Source: an uncultured Gammaproteobacteria bacterium (GTDB taxonomy: Bacteria > Pseudomonadota > Gammaproteobacteria > Eutrophobiales > Eutrophobiaceae). Taken from it: a stretch of DNA of 64,000 nt. Of this stretch, positions 49,745 to 58,956 are shown in pieces. The notes below the pieces were generated by a model. It had not been told where the DNA came from. It worked only from the letters and a program-made list of their open reading frames with translations, and did no database searches. The position numbers were made by a program, and so were the translations under genes. Numbering within the stretch: the stretch's first letter is position 1; the number at the start of each line of letters is the position of its first letter. The stretch covers positions 194,690-258,689 of the forward strand of contig CALSOP010000003.1 in assembly GCA_943788005.1 (NCBI GenBank). Direction: 5' to 3'.

Positions 49745-51892
49745 TTATTTCTTTACTTCGTCGCGCAGGAACCAAACGGCACCCTGCTCAGCAGATACAT
49801 AATTCCAACCTTTCTCTATCAGGTAGGTCGTCACATCAGATGCCACAATACCCGGCCCCTCTATTTGTGTACCCGCTGGGATATCATCTTTATTCCAGAC
49901 TGGTGTATCAATCGCTTTGGATTCACCGACAAAATGACACTTACGTGTTGATGACGGTTTCGGTGGTGCTTTACGTTTATTTTCAGCAACTGGCTTAATA
50001 TGTTTAAAATGAACCGTATCATGCTCTACATACGAAGCGACACGGATAGTATTAATACGTATGCCTGCCTCAGGTGCCTGACTACCTTCACCAAAGCGCT
50101 TACCGTAATCTGTTGAAAACAGATCTAGGATATTCAATACATCTAGTGCTGACTCAACGTTATGTTTTGGTATAACAACTGTGGTTTGTACCAGTTGGTT
50201 TCCGTAGCGCATATCAAGCTCTAATGTGTGTTTAATATCGGCTTCATTTGCACCCTGTCTGGACAGATCAGCTAGTCCTTTTTCACTTAGCTCAGTGACG
50301 ATGTCATTAAAGCGAGGATAGTTATCAAATACTTTTCGGTTATTTGAATCATAAAGTACCATAAACAGTGAGGCTTCATGGATATGCATCTGATGCATAT
50401 TCCCCGCACCCACTGCAGAGAACACGGAGCTCATTGGTGTAGCTAATATCTTATTGATGTTCAGTCGACTCGCGATACCACAACAATGTAAAGGCCCATT
50501 ACCGCCATAAGCCAGCATGGTAAATTCTTCAGGATCATAGCCTCTGGCACGTAATTCGGTGTTCACACCATTCGCCATATTGGCATCGACTTTTTCCTTG
50601 ATCATCAAAGCGGCTTCGACCACTTCTACATCAAGATCATCACAAAGGGCTTCTTCAATCGCAAAGTTTGAACGTTTAGGATTTAGCGGAATATCACCAC
50701 CTGCGTAATTTTCCGCATCTAGATAACCTAAGACCAGATCGGCATCGGTTACCGTTGGGCTCATACCACCACGGTCATAACAAGCTGGACCCGGATCAGA
50801 GCCCGCACTCTTTGGTCCCACAGCAACGGTATCGTACATACGGTCATAAGACGCAATTGAACCACCACCTGCTCCCAATGTTACCAAGTGAACCATCGGT
50901 ACAGAAACCATCCAACGATCAATTACTGGGTTGAAGTCATAATGTTTAATACCACCCTCAACGACGATACCAATGTCGTAACTGGTGCCTCCCATATCGG
51001 TAGCGACAACGCTACCCAGATCAGCTTCTTTAGCTAAATGTTCAGAGGCACTGATCCCTGAAACTGGTCCAGAGTGGATAGTTTGTAATGCATCAGTTGA
51101 GTTTAACTGTGCCATACCACCTGAATTATGAATAACCAACATGGGTTTCTCATATGCATGTGCGCGCAGGTTCTGTTCCAACTGCGTCATCGCGTGATAC
51201 ATAGTCGAATGTAAATAACCATCAACAACTGCTGAAGAGGCACGAACATATTCACCTTTACGTCCCGCAACACGATGAGAAAGAATCACAGGAATAGCGC
51301 CTAATAGATGAGAAGGATATTCCTCAAGAATAATCTCCTCTACGCGTTTTTCATTCATCGGGTTCACTACTGAATTAACAAAACAGATGACGATGACTTG
51401 AGCGCCTTTATCAAATAAGGTTCTGATCTTGTGTCGAACGTCATCTTCGTCAAGCGGCATTACAATCTTGCCTTCAAAATCTAAACGTTCACGCACACCT
51501 TCTATCATATTGGGTAATACCAATGGTTCTGGACGTCTTGCGTCAGGTAGGTTTGCCTTACCTAACTTGTCCAAACCTTCACCATAACCACGCGCCCGAC
51601 TGAGTGGCACCGTTGCTTCAAAACCTGCTGTAACCAACATACCCATACGCGGACCATTATGTTCAATCAAGGCATTCGTGCCTAAGGTCGTTGCATATCG
51701 AACCGAGTCAACCTCAGAGAGAATTTCTTCCATCGTAAGATTCAATTCGCTATAAGCTTTTTCAACAGCTTCATTAAAGCCTAATGCTAAGTTTTGGTGT
51801 GTCGTTAATGCTTTGGTCTCGATGTACTTGTTATCCCAAACCAAAAAGCAATCGGTAAAGGTGCCGCCGATATCTACTGATATTCGTTTCAT
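49745..51892 (-). CDS. apc3: Acetophenone-carboxylase-like subunit 3 (HyuA/ATPase-type)
   Basis: A 715-residue hydantoinase-A-family protein. The ATP-binding phosphate loop opens the protein (VDIGGTFTDCFLV) and is repeated in the second half as VATDMGGTSYDIGIVV, with VTLGAGGGSIASYD and LAYGGNGPLHCCGIA following. It is expected to phosphorylate the ketone enolate or bicarbonate. About 78 kDa, as Apc3. Roughly 60 bp separate it from the small subunit upstream. Confidence 0.82.
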   Translation of the reverse strand: MKRISVDIGGTFTDCFLVWDNKYIETKALTTHQNLALGFNEAVEKAYSELNLTMEEILSEVDSVRYATTLGTNALIEHNGPRMGMLVTAGFEATVPLSRARGYGEGLDKLGKANLPDARRPEPLVLPNMIEGVRERLDFEGKIVMPLDEDDVRHKIRTLFDKGAQVIVICFVNSVVNPMNEKRVEEIILEEYPSHLLGAIPVILSHRVAGRKGEYVRASSAVVDGYLHSTMYHAMTQLEQNLRAHAYEKPMLVIHNSGGMAQLNSTDALQTIHSGPVSGISASEHLAKEADLGSVVATDMGGTSYDIGIVVEGGIKHYDFNPVIDRWMVSVPMVHLVTLGAGGGSIASYDRMYDTVAVGPKSAGSDPGPACYDRGGMSPTVTDADLVLGYLDAENYAGGDIPLNPKRSNFAIEEALCDDLDVEVVEAALMIKEKVDANMANGVNTELRARGYDPEEFTMLAYGGNGPLHCCGIASRLNINKILATPMSSVFSAVGAGNMHQMHIHEASLFMVLYDSNNRKVFDNYPRFNDIVTELSEKGLADLSRQGANEADIKHTLELDMRYGNQLVQTTVVIPKHNVESALDVLNILDLFSTDYGKRFGEGSQAPEAGIRINTIRVASYVEHDTVHFKHIKPVAENKRKAPPKPSSTRKCHFVGESKAIDTPVWNKDDIPAGTQIEGPGIVASDVTTYLIEKGWNYVSAEQGAVWFLRDEVKK

Positions 51893-51951
51893 AATCTACT
51901 TTCCTATAACTATGTAGTAGTTTGATTTATTGTTTGTAGTAATTTTTTAAA

Positions 51952-52359
51952 CTAGTGGCGATGTCTAGTACGCTCGACCTCACCTAAAACATCAGGCCCT
52001 TTCGTCGCCTCTGTAATTTCTTCACGATGACTCCATTGTTCTTTGAGTGCATCAACATCAACTTCCATATCATAGAGCGGTTCATGATTCGGCATGGTGT
52101 TTTCAACTTCGACCTGCGTGCCACAACTTGGGCAATAAAATTCCAGAATATTGACCCAATCTTTATCAGGGCAAAACGTAAATTTATATTTCTCTGGATC
52201 GATAATGTGTGGATGAATATCTGCTGGGTCGCGGTTATATACCAGCAAACCTTCTTTGTAATTTCCACGTGCCGAATTGATTACATGATCACAAACACGA
52301 CATTCCCAGTTCTCTGTATCTAAGTCGATACGAAGATATTCCGTCATTAAAACTTTCAT
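51952..52359 (-). CDS. apc2: Acetophenone-carboxylase-like subunit 2 (small zinc-binding, AcxC-like)
   Basis: A 135-residue protein with a zinc site C-x2-C (ENWECRVCDHVI) and later C (FTFCPDKDW) and FYCPSCGTQVEVE, the pattern of the acetone-carboxylase gamma family. This subunit sets the cluster apart from hydantoinases and 5-oxoprolinases, which lack it. Its ATG shares one base with the apc1 stop (TAATG), so the two are translationally coupled. Confidence 0.82.
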   Translation of the reverse strand: MKVLMTEYLRIDLDTENWECRVCDHVINSARGNYKEGLLVYNRDPADIHPHIIDPEKYKFTFCPDKDWVNILEFYCPSCGTQVEVENTMPNHEPLYDMEVDVDALKEQWSHREEITEATKGPDVLGEVERTRHRH

Positions 52360-54296
52360 TATTTAGCCCCCTTAGTCAGACAGATATCACCTGCCTCTGT
52401 CACAACAAATTCCCAACCTTCACGCACAAGGCACGTGAAATAATCTTCTTCAATAACGGCTGGCCCAGCAGCATGTGCGCCTGGCTTCATATCATTCACG
52501 CTATAGACTGAAACATCTTGGCTCTTCAGGTCACTACCAACAATTGTTCGTGAGCCTGATGCAGCAGCAGCCTTGCCTTTTTTAATTTTGACCTGCTTAT
52601 CATCTTCAGACTTTAGGCGTTTAGTCGCGATCAATTCAAGCGTGACTGAATCCGCTTTTTCCAATGCTTTAGGCAGAGTCACTTTGCTTTTTAATTGATG
52701 GGTAGATTCTTTAGAACCTGTTTCACTAACCAATAACGCGTTTACATCAAAGTCACCTTTAGCGTAGCCTTCAGCAAACATATCGCGTTCAGCGCGTTCC
52801 ATAAGATCTGCATGGGCTGCTTTGAGTGAAGCTTGGTCATTGTTAGGCAATACAACGGCATAGCTCTGACCAATATCACAAGAACCAATACCGAAGGCAC
52901 TAAAAACAGCCGCAGTCTTAGGCACATAAACTGTACTGATGCCCGCTAACTCTGCTATACCACATGCGTTCATCGGGCCAGCGCCACCGAATGCCAGTAA
53001 CACGGTGTCTTTTGCAACATCACCAAAGTCTTTCATACCATCTGCAATCTTTTGCTCATAAGCTTCTCTAAGCTTATGCAGTGCTTCATCAACAGAAATG
53101 CCCAATGGTGATGCAACATTTTCATCGATAGCTGCACGGCCGCGATCAATGTCGAGTTTCAAGCCACCGCCAAAATAGGTTGATGGATCGAGTAAACCTA
53201 AAAGCAGATTCACATCTGTAATTGTTGAACTCTTACCTCCACGACCAAAGCTAGCCGGTCCTGGCACTGCGCCAACACTTTCAGGTCCGACCTGAATCGC
53301 ACCATCTTTAACAGATAAAATAGAACTACCACCTACACCTTGGCTGTGTATTTCGCACAGAGCAAAAGAGATAGGCACACCTTCAACTTTGCCGCGTCGT
53401 TCTTCATTTAATTCCAAATCAACCAGGTGACCAATATCAGTGGTCGTACCACCAACGTCCATGGTCATCACGTTTGAAAGATTATATTGCTTACTAAAGG
53501 TCTTTACGCCTTCCATTCCGCCTCGAGGGCCAGAGCTATAGGTCTTAAGCGCAATCGTTTTCGCTACTCGTGAGGCGTTACCATCGTTACGGAAAATAAG
53601 CAGTGGGTTCTTGGTACGATATTCGCGTAGTCTATTGTCTGCATTGTACAGGAAGCTCTCCATAGCAGGATGCAAGAATGAATTAGTCAATGCCGTCCAA
53701 CCACGTCGATCATCTGAAACATCATCAACCAACTCGCTGGCAAACAGTATTGGTACTGCACCTAATAAGTGACGCGGATAAACATCAAATGCTAACCTCT
53801 TGAATTGAGCCTCGGAGTGGGCTGCATTATCAGCATCAAAACAAACCACGAGCCTATTAGCACCCATTCCGGTAAGTCTAGTAATTACCGTTGCGGTATC
53901 TGCTGCCTTTGCTTCATCACCTAAATCAGCAAGATCAACCTCAACGATACGATCTCCTGCCAGGAAGTCGAACAGATCTTCATCTTGCTTGCGCATACGT
54001 TTAGCTAAATCTGCATTACCTTTATTTAATATCAACCCTAGTTTTGGCCCCTTACGCTCTACGATAGCGTTAGTTCCCTGAGTAGTTGAATAGCGAATAT
54101 GCTCAACTTCCATTAGAAGTTTTGCGACATCTTCTTCGCCATAAATCACTGTTGAGATTGATTTTAGACCATCAAAAAAACACTTACTTAAGTCATACGG
54201 CGTAGTGAGCGTCTTGGTCTTATAAACGTTCTTATCTTTCAGTACACATATATCAGTCAACGTTCCACCGTTGTCGATATTAACTAGCATTCCCAT
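52359..54296 (-). CDS. apc1: Acetophenone-carboxylase-like subunit 1 (HyuA-type)
   Basis: A 645-residue HyuA-family protein: VNIDNGGTLTDICVLKD at the start, HIRYSTTQGTNAIVERKGP, VMTMDVGGTTTDIGHLVD and LAFGGAGPMNACGIAELAG. At about 70 kDa and followed by a 15-kDa zinc protein, a second HyuA, HyuB and a 31-kDa protein, it reproduces the Apc1-5 set. It is the first gene of the operon. Upstream, 323 bp hold a pair of GntR operators and no gene. A second ATG (MLVNID) two codons in is also possible. Confidence 0.82.
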   Translation of the reverse strand: MGMLVNIDNGGTLTDICVLKDKNVYKTKTLTTPYDLSKCFFDGLKSISTVIYGEEDVAKLLMEVEHIRYSTTQGTNAIVERKGPKLGLILNKGNADLAKRMRKQDEDLFDFLAGDRIVEVDLADLGDEAKAADTATVITRLTGMGANRLVVCFDADNAAHSEAQFKRLAFDVYPRHLLGAVPILFASELVDDVSDDRRGWTALTNSFLHPAMESFLYNADNRLREYRTKNPLLIFRNDGNASRVAKTIALKTYSSGPRGGMEGVKTFSKQYNLSNVMTMDVGGTTTDIGHLVDLELNEERRGKVEGVPISFALCEIHSQGVGGSSILSVKDGAIQVGPESVGAVPGPASFGRGGKSSTITDVNLLLGLLDPSTYFGGGLKLDIDRGRAAIDENVASPLGISVDEALHKLREAYEQKIADGMKDFGDVAKDTVLLAFGGAGPMNACGIAELAGISTVYVPKTAAVFSAFGIGSCDIGQSYAVVLPNNDQASLKAAHADLMERAERDMFAEGYAKGDFDVNALLVSETGSKESTHQLKSKVTLPKALEKADSVTLELIATKRLKSEDDKQVKIKKGKAAAASGSRTIVGSDLKSQDVSVYSVNDMKPGAHAAGPAVIEEDYFTCLVREGWEFVVTEAGDICLTKGAK

Positions 54297-54344
54297 AATA
54301 ATTTTCCTTGGTTTTGCATTTATTGAATTAATTTTAATTTTGCG

Positions 54345-54418
54345 ATTGTTGACAATAATCTTTCAAATCAGATTTTTTCGTGCTTTAACTGCTATTTTAA
54401 CCGGATATTGTCGACAAT
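54345..54418 (-). promoter_or_regulatory. Paired GntR operators before the carboxylase operon
   Basis: ATTGTTGACAAT at 54345-54356 and ATTGTCGACAAT at 54407-54418 start 62 bp apart, the same sequences, order and spacing as before gntR. Between them a GTTAAAATA-GCAGT-AAA block on the minus strand also recurs in the gntR promoter, though 8 bp nearer the distal site. The rest of 54297-54619 holds no gene that I can see. Confidence 0.85.
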
Positions 54419-54619
54419 CTTTCGTTGGCATAAGCTTAAGCATCCATCATGCCAAATTCATATTATTATTATCCTAACTATATCTAACTGTTTTTATTGA
54501 TACTTTCTATCATTATCAAAAATATTTCACTCTTTGTAAGAGTTTCATTATCAAACGTTTTTGATTTTACCGTTCAAAAATCACACACTCGATTAATTAT
54601 TTATATTATAAATCAAGTT

Positions 54620-55633
54620 TCACACATCCTTTACACGAACCATTAACTTGCCAGTATTGGCACCTGTATAGAGTTTTTTAACTGTCTCAACAGCATTTTC
54701 AAGCCCGTCAACAACATCCTGTTGTACTTTGATTTTGCCTTCACCCATCCACTGTGTAATTGCTGCTATTGCTTCGGGATAACGGTCCATATAATCTAGT
54801 ATGATAAAACCCTGAACCTTGAGTCGATTCATCAGAATCATCGGATAGTTCTTTGGTCCAGGTACTTCTTCGCTGGAATTGTAGTGCGCAATTAGTCCAC
54901 ATACCGATATGCGGCCGTACATGTTCATATGATTGAGGCAAGTGTCCAGAATCTGGCCACCCACATTTTCAAAATAGACGTCTATACCATTAGGGCACGT
55001 GCGATCTAATGCCTCTGATAAATTTTCTGTTTTATAATTGATAGCCTCATCGAAGCCTAACTCTTCAGTGATCCATTTACACTTTTCATCGGTACCAGTG
55101 ATCCCTACAACATGGCAACCCTTGATCTTGGCAATTTGTCCAACTATCGAGCCAACTGAACCAGCAGCAGTAGATACAACAACGGTCTCTCCCGCTTTGG
55201 GTTCTGTAATCTCGAGCAGACCGAAATAAGCTGTCGGCGCAGCGATTGCGAAAGTACCAAAAGCATCGATTACCGGGACAGGTCCAGTATCGCCCAATAC
55301 ACTTACCGTCTCGGTGCTACCAATTTGATAATCAGCCCATGTACCAAGCCCACTAACAATATCGCCCTCTTTAAAGGCTGTATTTCTGCTTTTAATAACA
55401 GTTCCACAAACAACACCACGCATCGGGTCGTCAATGGCAACTGGTGGCATATATTGTTCTATCTCACTCATCCACATACGGTTAGTCGCATCCAGTGATA
55501 GGTAGTTTAGACGGAATAAACATTCTCCATCTGCAGGCTCAGGAATGGGTTCTTCTTCAAAACTCAAATCACCCTCACGTATATCGCCGACAGGACGTTT
55601 ACGTAGTCGCCAGACGTGGTTTACTTCAGACAT
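54620..55633 (-). CDS. NADP-dependent MDR oxidoreductase (CurA/YncB, prostaglandin-reductase-like)
   Basis: A 337-residue medium-chain reductase without zinc ligands. It opens with NHVWRLRKRPVGDIREGDL and RLNYLSLDATNRMWM. Its Rossmann motif is VVVSTAAGSVGSIVGQIAKIKG (core AAGSVGS), with YFENVGGQILDTCLNHM and GFIILDYMDRYPEA. Relatives reduce double bonds of enones or keto compounds. It has its own operator pair and start region, so it seems to be a separate unit of the GntR regulon, oriented toward the carboxylase operon. Confidence 0.88.
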   Translation of the reverse strand: MSEVNHVWRLRKRPVGDIREGDLSFEEEPIPEPADGECLFRLNYLSLDATNRMWMSEIEQYMPPVAIDDPMRGVVCGTVIKSRNTAFKEGDIVSGLGTWADYQIGSTETVSVLGDTGPVPVIDAFGTFAIAAPTAYFGLLEITEPKAGETVVVSTAAGSVGSIVGQIAKIKGCHVVGITGTDEKCKWITEELGFDEAINYKTENLSEALDRTCPNGIDVYFENVGGQILDTCLNHMNMYGRISVCGLIAHYNSSEEVPGPKNYPMILMNRLKVQGFIILDYMDRYPEAIAAITQWMGEGKIKVQQDVVDGLENAVETVKKLYTGANTGKLMVRVKDV

Positions 55634-55680
55634 TCAATGATTCCCCGACGTGGTTTACTTCAGACATTCAAAGATTCCCC
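55613..55680 (-). repeat. 34-bp tandem duplication across the reductase start codon
   Basis: Units 55613-55646 and 55647-55680 differ at one base. Each holds the ribosome site (GGGGAATC), the ATG and the first codons MSEVNHV. The upstream copy opens a short frame that stops after MSEVNHVGESLNV, overlapping the true start. A leader peptide could therefore be translated ahead of the gene. Confidence 0.85.
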
Positions 55681-55698
55681 TTGGTTTGCTGCGTTATA

Positions 55699-55773
55699 AT
55701 TGTTGACAATTGTAGCAAATTGCAACAGTTTAAACTTCATAAACACGTAACTCAACCTAGTATTGTCGACAAT
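55699..55773 (-). promoter_or_regulatory. Paired GntR operators before the reductase gene
   Basis: ATTGTTGACAAT at 55699-55710 and ATTGTCGACAAT at 55762-55773 start 63 bp apart. The T variant is again nearer the gene and the perfect palindrome farther away. The sequence between the sites is unlike that in the other two pairs, so the sites themselves and the spacing are what is kept. Confidence 0.85.
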
Positions 55774-55855
55774 TATTATTACTAGGCGCTACACATAATA
55801 TAGCGTAGTTAAACTATTGTTTATTTAAGTCCTTATAGCTAATTTTTTATTTCAA

Positions 55856-56314
55856 TTATTCATTTACTAACTGAAAAACTTCATATTCCACCCTGCCCGG
55901 CAACAAACGGCCCCGTGCAACACAGAAGATATTATTTACCCAACTATATCGTTCATCACCCGTTTGCATACGTGGGTTAGTAAAGAAATTTTGCTCTCCA
56001 AAATTCGTTTCACACTCTCCGGCAACTGCTCCCATAATCCCTTCTGTAAGTTCAATAACACCTGAGTACTGCGCATAGATGATCGCATTATCGTCGGTTT
56101 CGAATGTTGCGCGAACATCCAAATGACCATAACCATCATCGCTGATCGTCATCCAGTCAGCACAACTGGCATCACGAATTCTTCCATTTAGCTTATCGCT
56201 TTTAAACTCACCACCTTGTACTTCGAAAATCATTCGTTTGCCAAAGGGTCCATTTCCCACATCTAATACAGCTGAAAGGTTTGCGTAATAAGTCATAAAT
56301 GGTTCAAGTTTCAT
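55856..56314 (-). CDS. DUF3237-family protein
   Basis: A 152-residue protein of the DUF3237 family. The call rests on the alternating beta-strand pattern, FGKRMIFEVQGGEFKSDKLNG, ADWMTISDDGYGHLDVRATFET and the FFTNPRMQTGDERYSWVNN ending with FVARGRL-like FCVARGRLLPG. The biochemical role is unknown; family members often lie in catabolic clusters. Weak versions of the GntR operator pair lie upstream, so it may belong to the same regulon. It ends about 80 bp before the reductase operators. Confidence 0.8.
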   Translation of the reverse strand: MKLEPFMTYYANLSAVLDVGNGPFGKRMIFEVQGGEFKSDKLNGRIRDASCADWMTISDDGYGHLDVRATFETDDNAIIYAQYSGVIELTEGIMGAVAGECETNFGEQNFFTNPRMQTGDERYSWVNNIFCVARGRLLPGRVEYEVFQLVNE

Positions 56315-56331
56315 CGGATCCTCTCTATAAG

Positions 56332-56406
56332 TTTGTTAACAATATATAAACCAGCAGCAGCTTAATTTTGTTAAATTAGTTTTTCAATCTTAATATTGCC
56401 GAAATT
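56332..56406 (-). promoter_or_regulatory. Degenerate GntR operator pair before the DUF3237 gene
   Basis: TTTGTTAACAAT at 56332-56343 matches ATTGTTGACAAT at 10 of 12 positions. ATTGCCGAAATT at 56395-56406 matches ATTGTCGACAAT at 9 of 12. Their starts are 63 bp apart, as in the three strong pairs. The matches alone are weak; the spacing is the argument. The remaining 56407-56675 contains only short AT-rich sequence before idh. Confidence 0.45.
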
Positions 56407-56675
56407 TTCCCTATGGGGAGATAGTTGTATCTTAGTAAACAAAACTCTACTTTTAATCGGCCTAGACAAATCAAATACAGTCATAAATCATACAGATATT
56501 AAACGTCCGATTCATTTTCGAGCGCTTTACCTAAATACAGACAAAGTACCTAACTGTGTAAATTTTAAAAAAATCAATCAGATAAAGATAAAAAAACAGC
56601 CTATTGGATTCTGGCATAATGGTTGCTCGCACGTAGCAGTTAAGAATGAAACCACATAGATTTGAACTAGGAGAA

Positions 56676-58916
56676 ATGAAAATTAGTACCGGAAATTCAA
56701 AAATTATTTACACACTGACTGACGAAGCACCAATGTTGGCGACATACTCATTGCTACCTGTCATAAGAACATTTACCGCCGCCGCCGGCATCGAAGTAGA
56801 AGAAAGTGATATCTCGGTAGCAGCGAGAATTCTTGCTGAATTTTCTAATTTACTCACAGAGGATCAGAAAGTTGAGGATAATCTGGCTGAATTAGGCCGA
56901 TTAACGCAAGAGCCTGAAACAAACATCATCAAGCTTCCCAATATCAGCGCCTCGATACCACAATTAATAGCCGCAATCGCTGAACTTCAAGCAAAAGGTT
57001 ACAAGATCCCTGATTACCCGGAAGAACCCAAATCTGATGAAGAGAAAATAATTCAAGAACGCTATTCAAAAGCATTAGGAAGTGCTGTTAACCCGGTATT
57101 ACGTGAAGGTAACTCGGATCGACGTGCGCCGGATGCCGTTAAACGAAACGCCCGCAAACATCCCCATTCAATGGCAAAGTGGAGTCCTGCTTCTCGTACA
57201 CATGTTTCACATATGCATGGCGGCGATTTCTATAGTAGTGAAATCAGCATGACCATGAAAAAAGACTGTAACGTTAGGATGGAACTCGTAACAGAATCGG
57301 GGGAAGTCATTGTTCTGAAGGAGAAAACACCTCTGCTAAAAGGTGAAATCATCGACGGCATGTATATGAGCAAAAAAGCGCTCTGTGAATTCTATGAAGA
57401 ACAAATGGAAGATGCGCGGGAAACCGGTGTAATGTTCTCCTTGCACGTAAAGGCCACCATGATGAAGATTTCACACCCCATCGTTTTTGGTCATGCTGTT
57501 AAAGTTTTTTACAAGGATCTATTTACCAAATACGGTGACCTATTTGAAAAGCTAGGCGTACATCCGAATAACGGTATTAGCAGCGTTTATGACAAGATTC
57601 AAAGCCTGCCAGGTTCCTTTCGAGAAGAGATCGAACACGATATCCACGCCTGTTACCAACACCGTCCCGAACTGGCTATGGTCGATTCAGCTAAGGGTAT
57701 CTCTAACCTGCATGCTCCTAATGACGTGATCGTTGATGCATCAATGCCAGCAATGATCCGCTCTGGCGGACAGATGTGGGGCCCTGATGGCAAACTAAAA
57801 GATACCAAGGCCGTCATCCCTGAAAGTACTTTCGCACGTATATATCAAGAGATGATCAATTTCTGCAAAACGCATGGCAACTTCGACCCAGCTACTATGG
57901 GTACCGTACCTAATGTTGGTTTAATGGCGCAAAAAGCTGAAGAATATGGCTCGCATGACAAAACCTTTGAGATAAAAACCGATGGTGTAGCACGAATTGT
58001 CGACGATGAAGGCAATATTCTGATTGAGCAGAATGTTGAGGAAGGTGATATCTGGCGCATGTGTCAAACCAAAGATGCACCGATTCGAGACTGGGTGAAA
58101 CTGGCCGTAAACCGTGCCCGTCAATCTGGCATGCCTGCTGTATTTTGGCTGGACGAGTATCGTCCGCATGAAATGGAATTAACCAGGAAGGTGGAATTAT
58201 ACCTTCAAGACCATGATTTAACCGGACTAGATATCAAGATCATGTCTCAGGAACGCGCTATGCGTTATACCCTTGAACGCATTATTCGTGGTAAAGATAC
58301 CATCTCTGTGACCGGGAATATTCTACGTGATTATCTCACTGATCTATTCCCGATTATGGAATTAGGCACTAGCGCAAAGATGTTATCAATTGTGCCATTA
58401 ATGGCGGGCGGTGGATTGTTTGAGACAGGCGCCGGTGGTTCAGCGCCCAAACACGTTAAGCAGTTAGTTGAAGAAAACCATTTGCGTTGGGATTCTCTCG
58501 GTGAATTTCTGGCTCTCGCCGTGTCGCTGGAGGACATCGAGATAAAGACGGGTAACAGCAAAGCCAAGATACTGGCAAAGACATTAGATGAGGCAACCGG
58601 AAAATTGCTCGACAATAATAAAGGACCTTCTCGGAGAACCGGCGAACTGGATAACCGCGGCAGTCATTTCTATCTGGCCATGTATTGGGCGCAAGCACTT
58701 ACTGAACAAACAGAAGATACTGAACTTCAAGCTCAATTTACGCCATTGGCAAAATCGTTGGCAGAAAATGAACAAGCGATTGTTGAAGAACTCAATGCTG
58801 TACAGGGTAAGCCCGTTGATATCGGTGGTTACTTTATGCCCGTCATGGAAAAAGCTAGCGCCGTAATGCGACCCAGTGCGACGTTCAATAATATTATGGA
58901 TACAGCCCTGACGTAA
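56676..58916 (+). CDS. Monomeric NADP-dependent isocitrate dehydrogenase
   Basis: The large single-chain isocitrate dehydrogenase converts isocitrate to 2-oxoglutarate in the TCA cycle. I chose the ATG at 56676 ([19 protein letters not shown]) because AGGAG lies 3-7 bases before it and the resulting 746 residues match the usual 740-745. An upstream ATG would add 10 residues. Family blocks: [46 protein letters not shown] and [17 protein letters not shown]. It is a single gene with a bidirectional terminator after it. Confidence 0.94.
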   Translation: MKISTGNSKIIYTLTDEAPMLATYSLLPVIRTFTAAAGIEVEESDISVAARILAEFSNLLTEDQKVEDNLAELGRLTQEPETNIIKLPNISASIPQLIAAIAELQAKGYKIPDYPEEPKSDEEKIIQERYSKALGSAVNPVLREGNSDRRAPDAVKRNARKHPHSMAKWSPASRTHVSHMHGGDFYSSEISMTMKKDCNVRMELVTESGEVIVLKEKTPLLKGEIIDGMYMSKKALCEFYEEQMEDARETGVMFSLHVKATMMKISHPIVFGHAVKVFYKDLFTKYGDLFEKLGVHPNNGISSVYDKIQSLPGSFREEIEHDIHACYQHRPELAMVDSAKGISNLHAPNDVIVDASMPAMIRSGGQMWGPDGKLKDTKAVIPESTFARIYQEMINFCKTHGNFDPATMGTVPNVGLMAQKAEEYGSHDKTFEIKTDGVARIVDDEGNILIEQNVEEGDIWRMCQTKDAPIRDWVKLAVNRARQSGMPAVFWLDEYRPHEMELTRKVELYLQDHDLTGLDIKIMSQERAMRYTLERIIRGKDTISVTGNILRDYLTDLFPIMELGTSAKMLSIVPLMAGGGLFETGAGGSAPKHVKQLVEENHLRWDSLGEFLALAVSLEDIEIKTGNSKAKILAKTLDEATGKLLDNNKGPSRRTGELDNRGSHFYLAMYWAQALTEQTEDTELQAQFTPLAKSLAENEQAIVEELNAVQGKPVDIGGYFMPVMEKASAVMRPSATFNNIMDTALT

Positions 58917-58920
58917 AATT

Positions 58921-58955
58921 AAAAACTGGTGCAGCAATTTAGCTGTACCAGTTTT
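58921..58955. terminator. Bidirectional terminator between idh and tetR
   Basis: AAAACTGGTGCAGC pairs with GCTGTACCAGTTTT (one mismatch) around a six-base loop. Poly-A on the left and poly-T on the right let it serve the converging genes on both strands. Confidence 0.85.
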
Positions 58956-58956
58956 A

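Noticed and set aside
52027..52323. Plus-strand frames within apc2, tig, cysS and other large genes
   Set aside because: These are antisense shadows of well-supported proteins, with no family resemblance or ribosome sites.
47450..54296. Annotation of the large genes as N-methylhydantoinase or 5-oxoprolinase
   Set aside because: The HyuA and HyuB folds are shared with these enzymes, but the AcxC-like zinc subunit, the duplicated HyuA, the fifth subunit and the following ligase and thiolase fit a ketone carboxylase much better.
54420..54450. TGGCATAAGCTTAAGCA as a sigma-54 promoter for the carboxylase region
   Set aside because: The GG to GC spacing is 11 instead of 10 and it points away from apc1.
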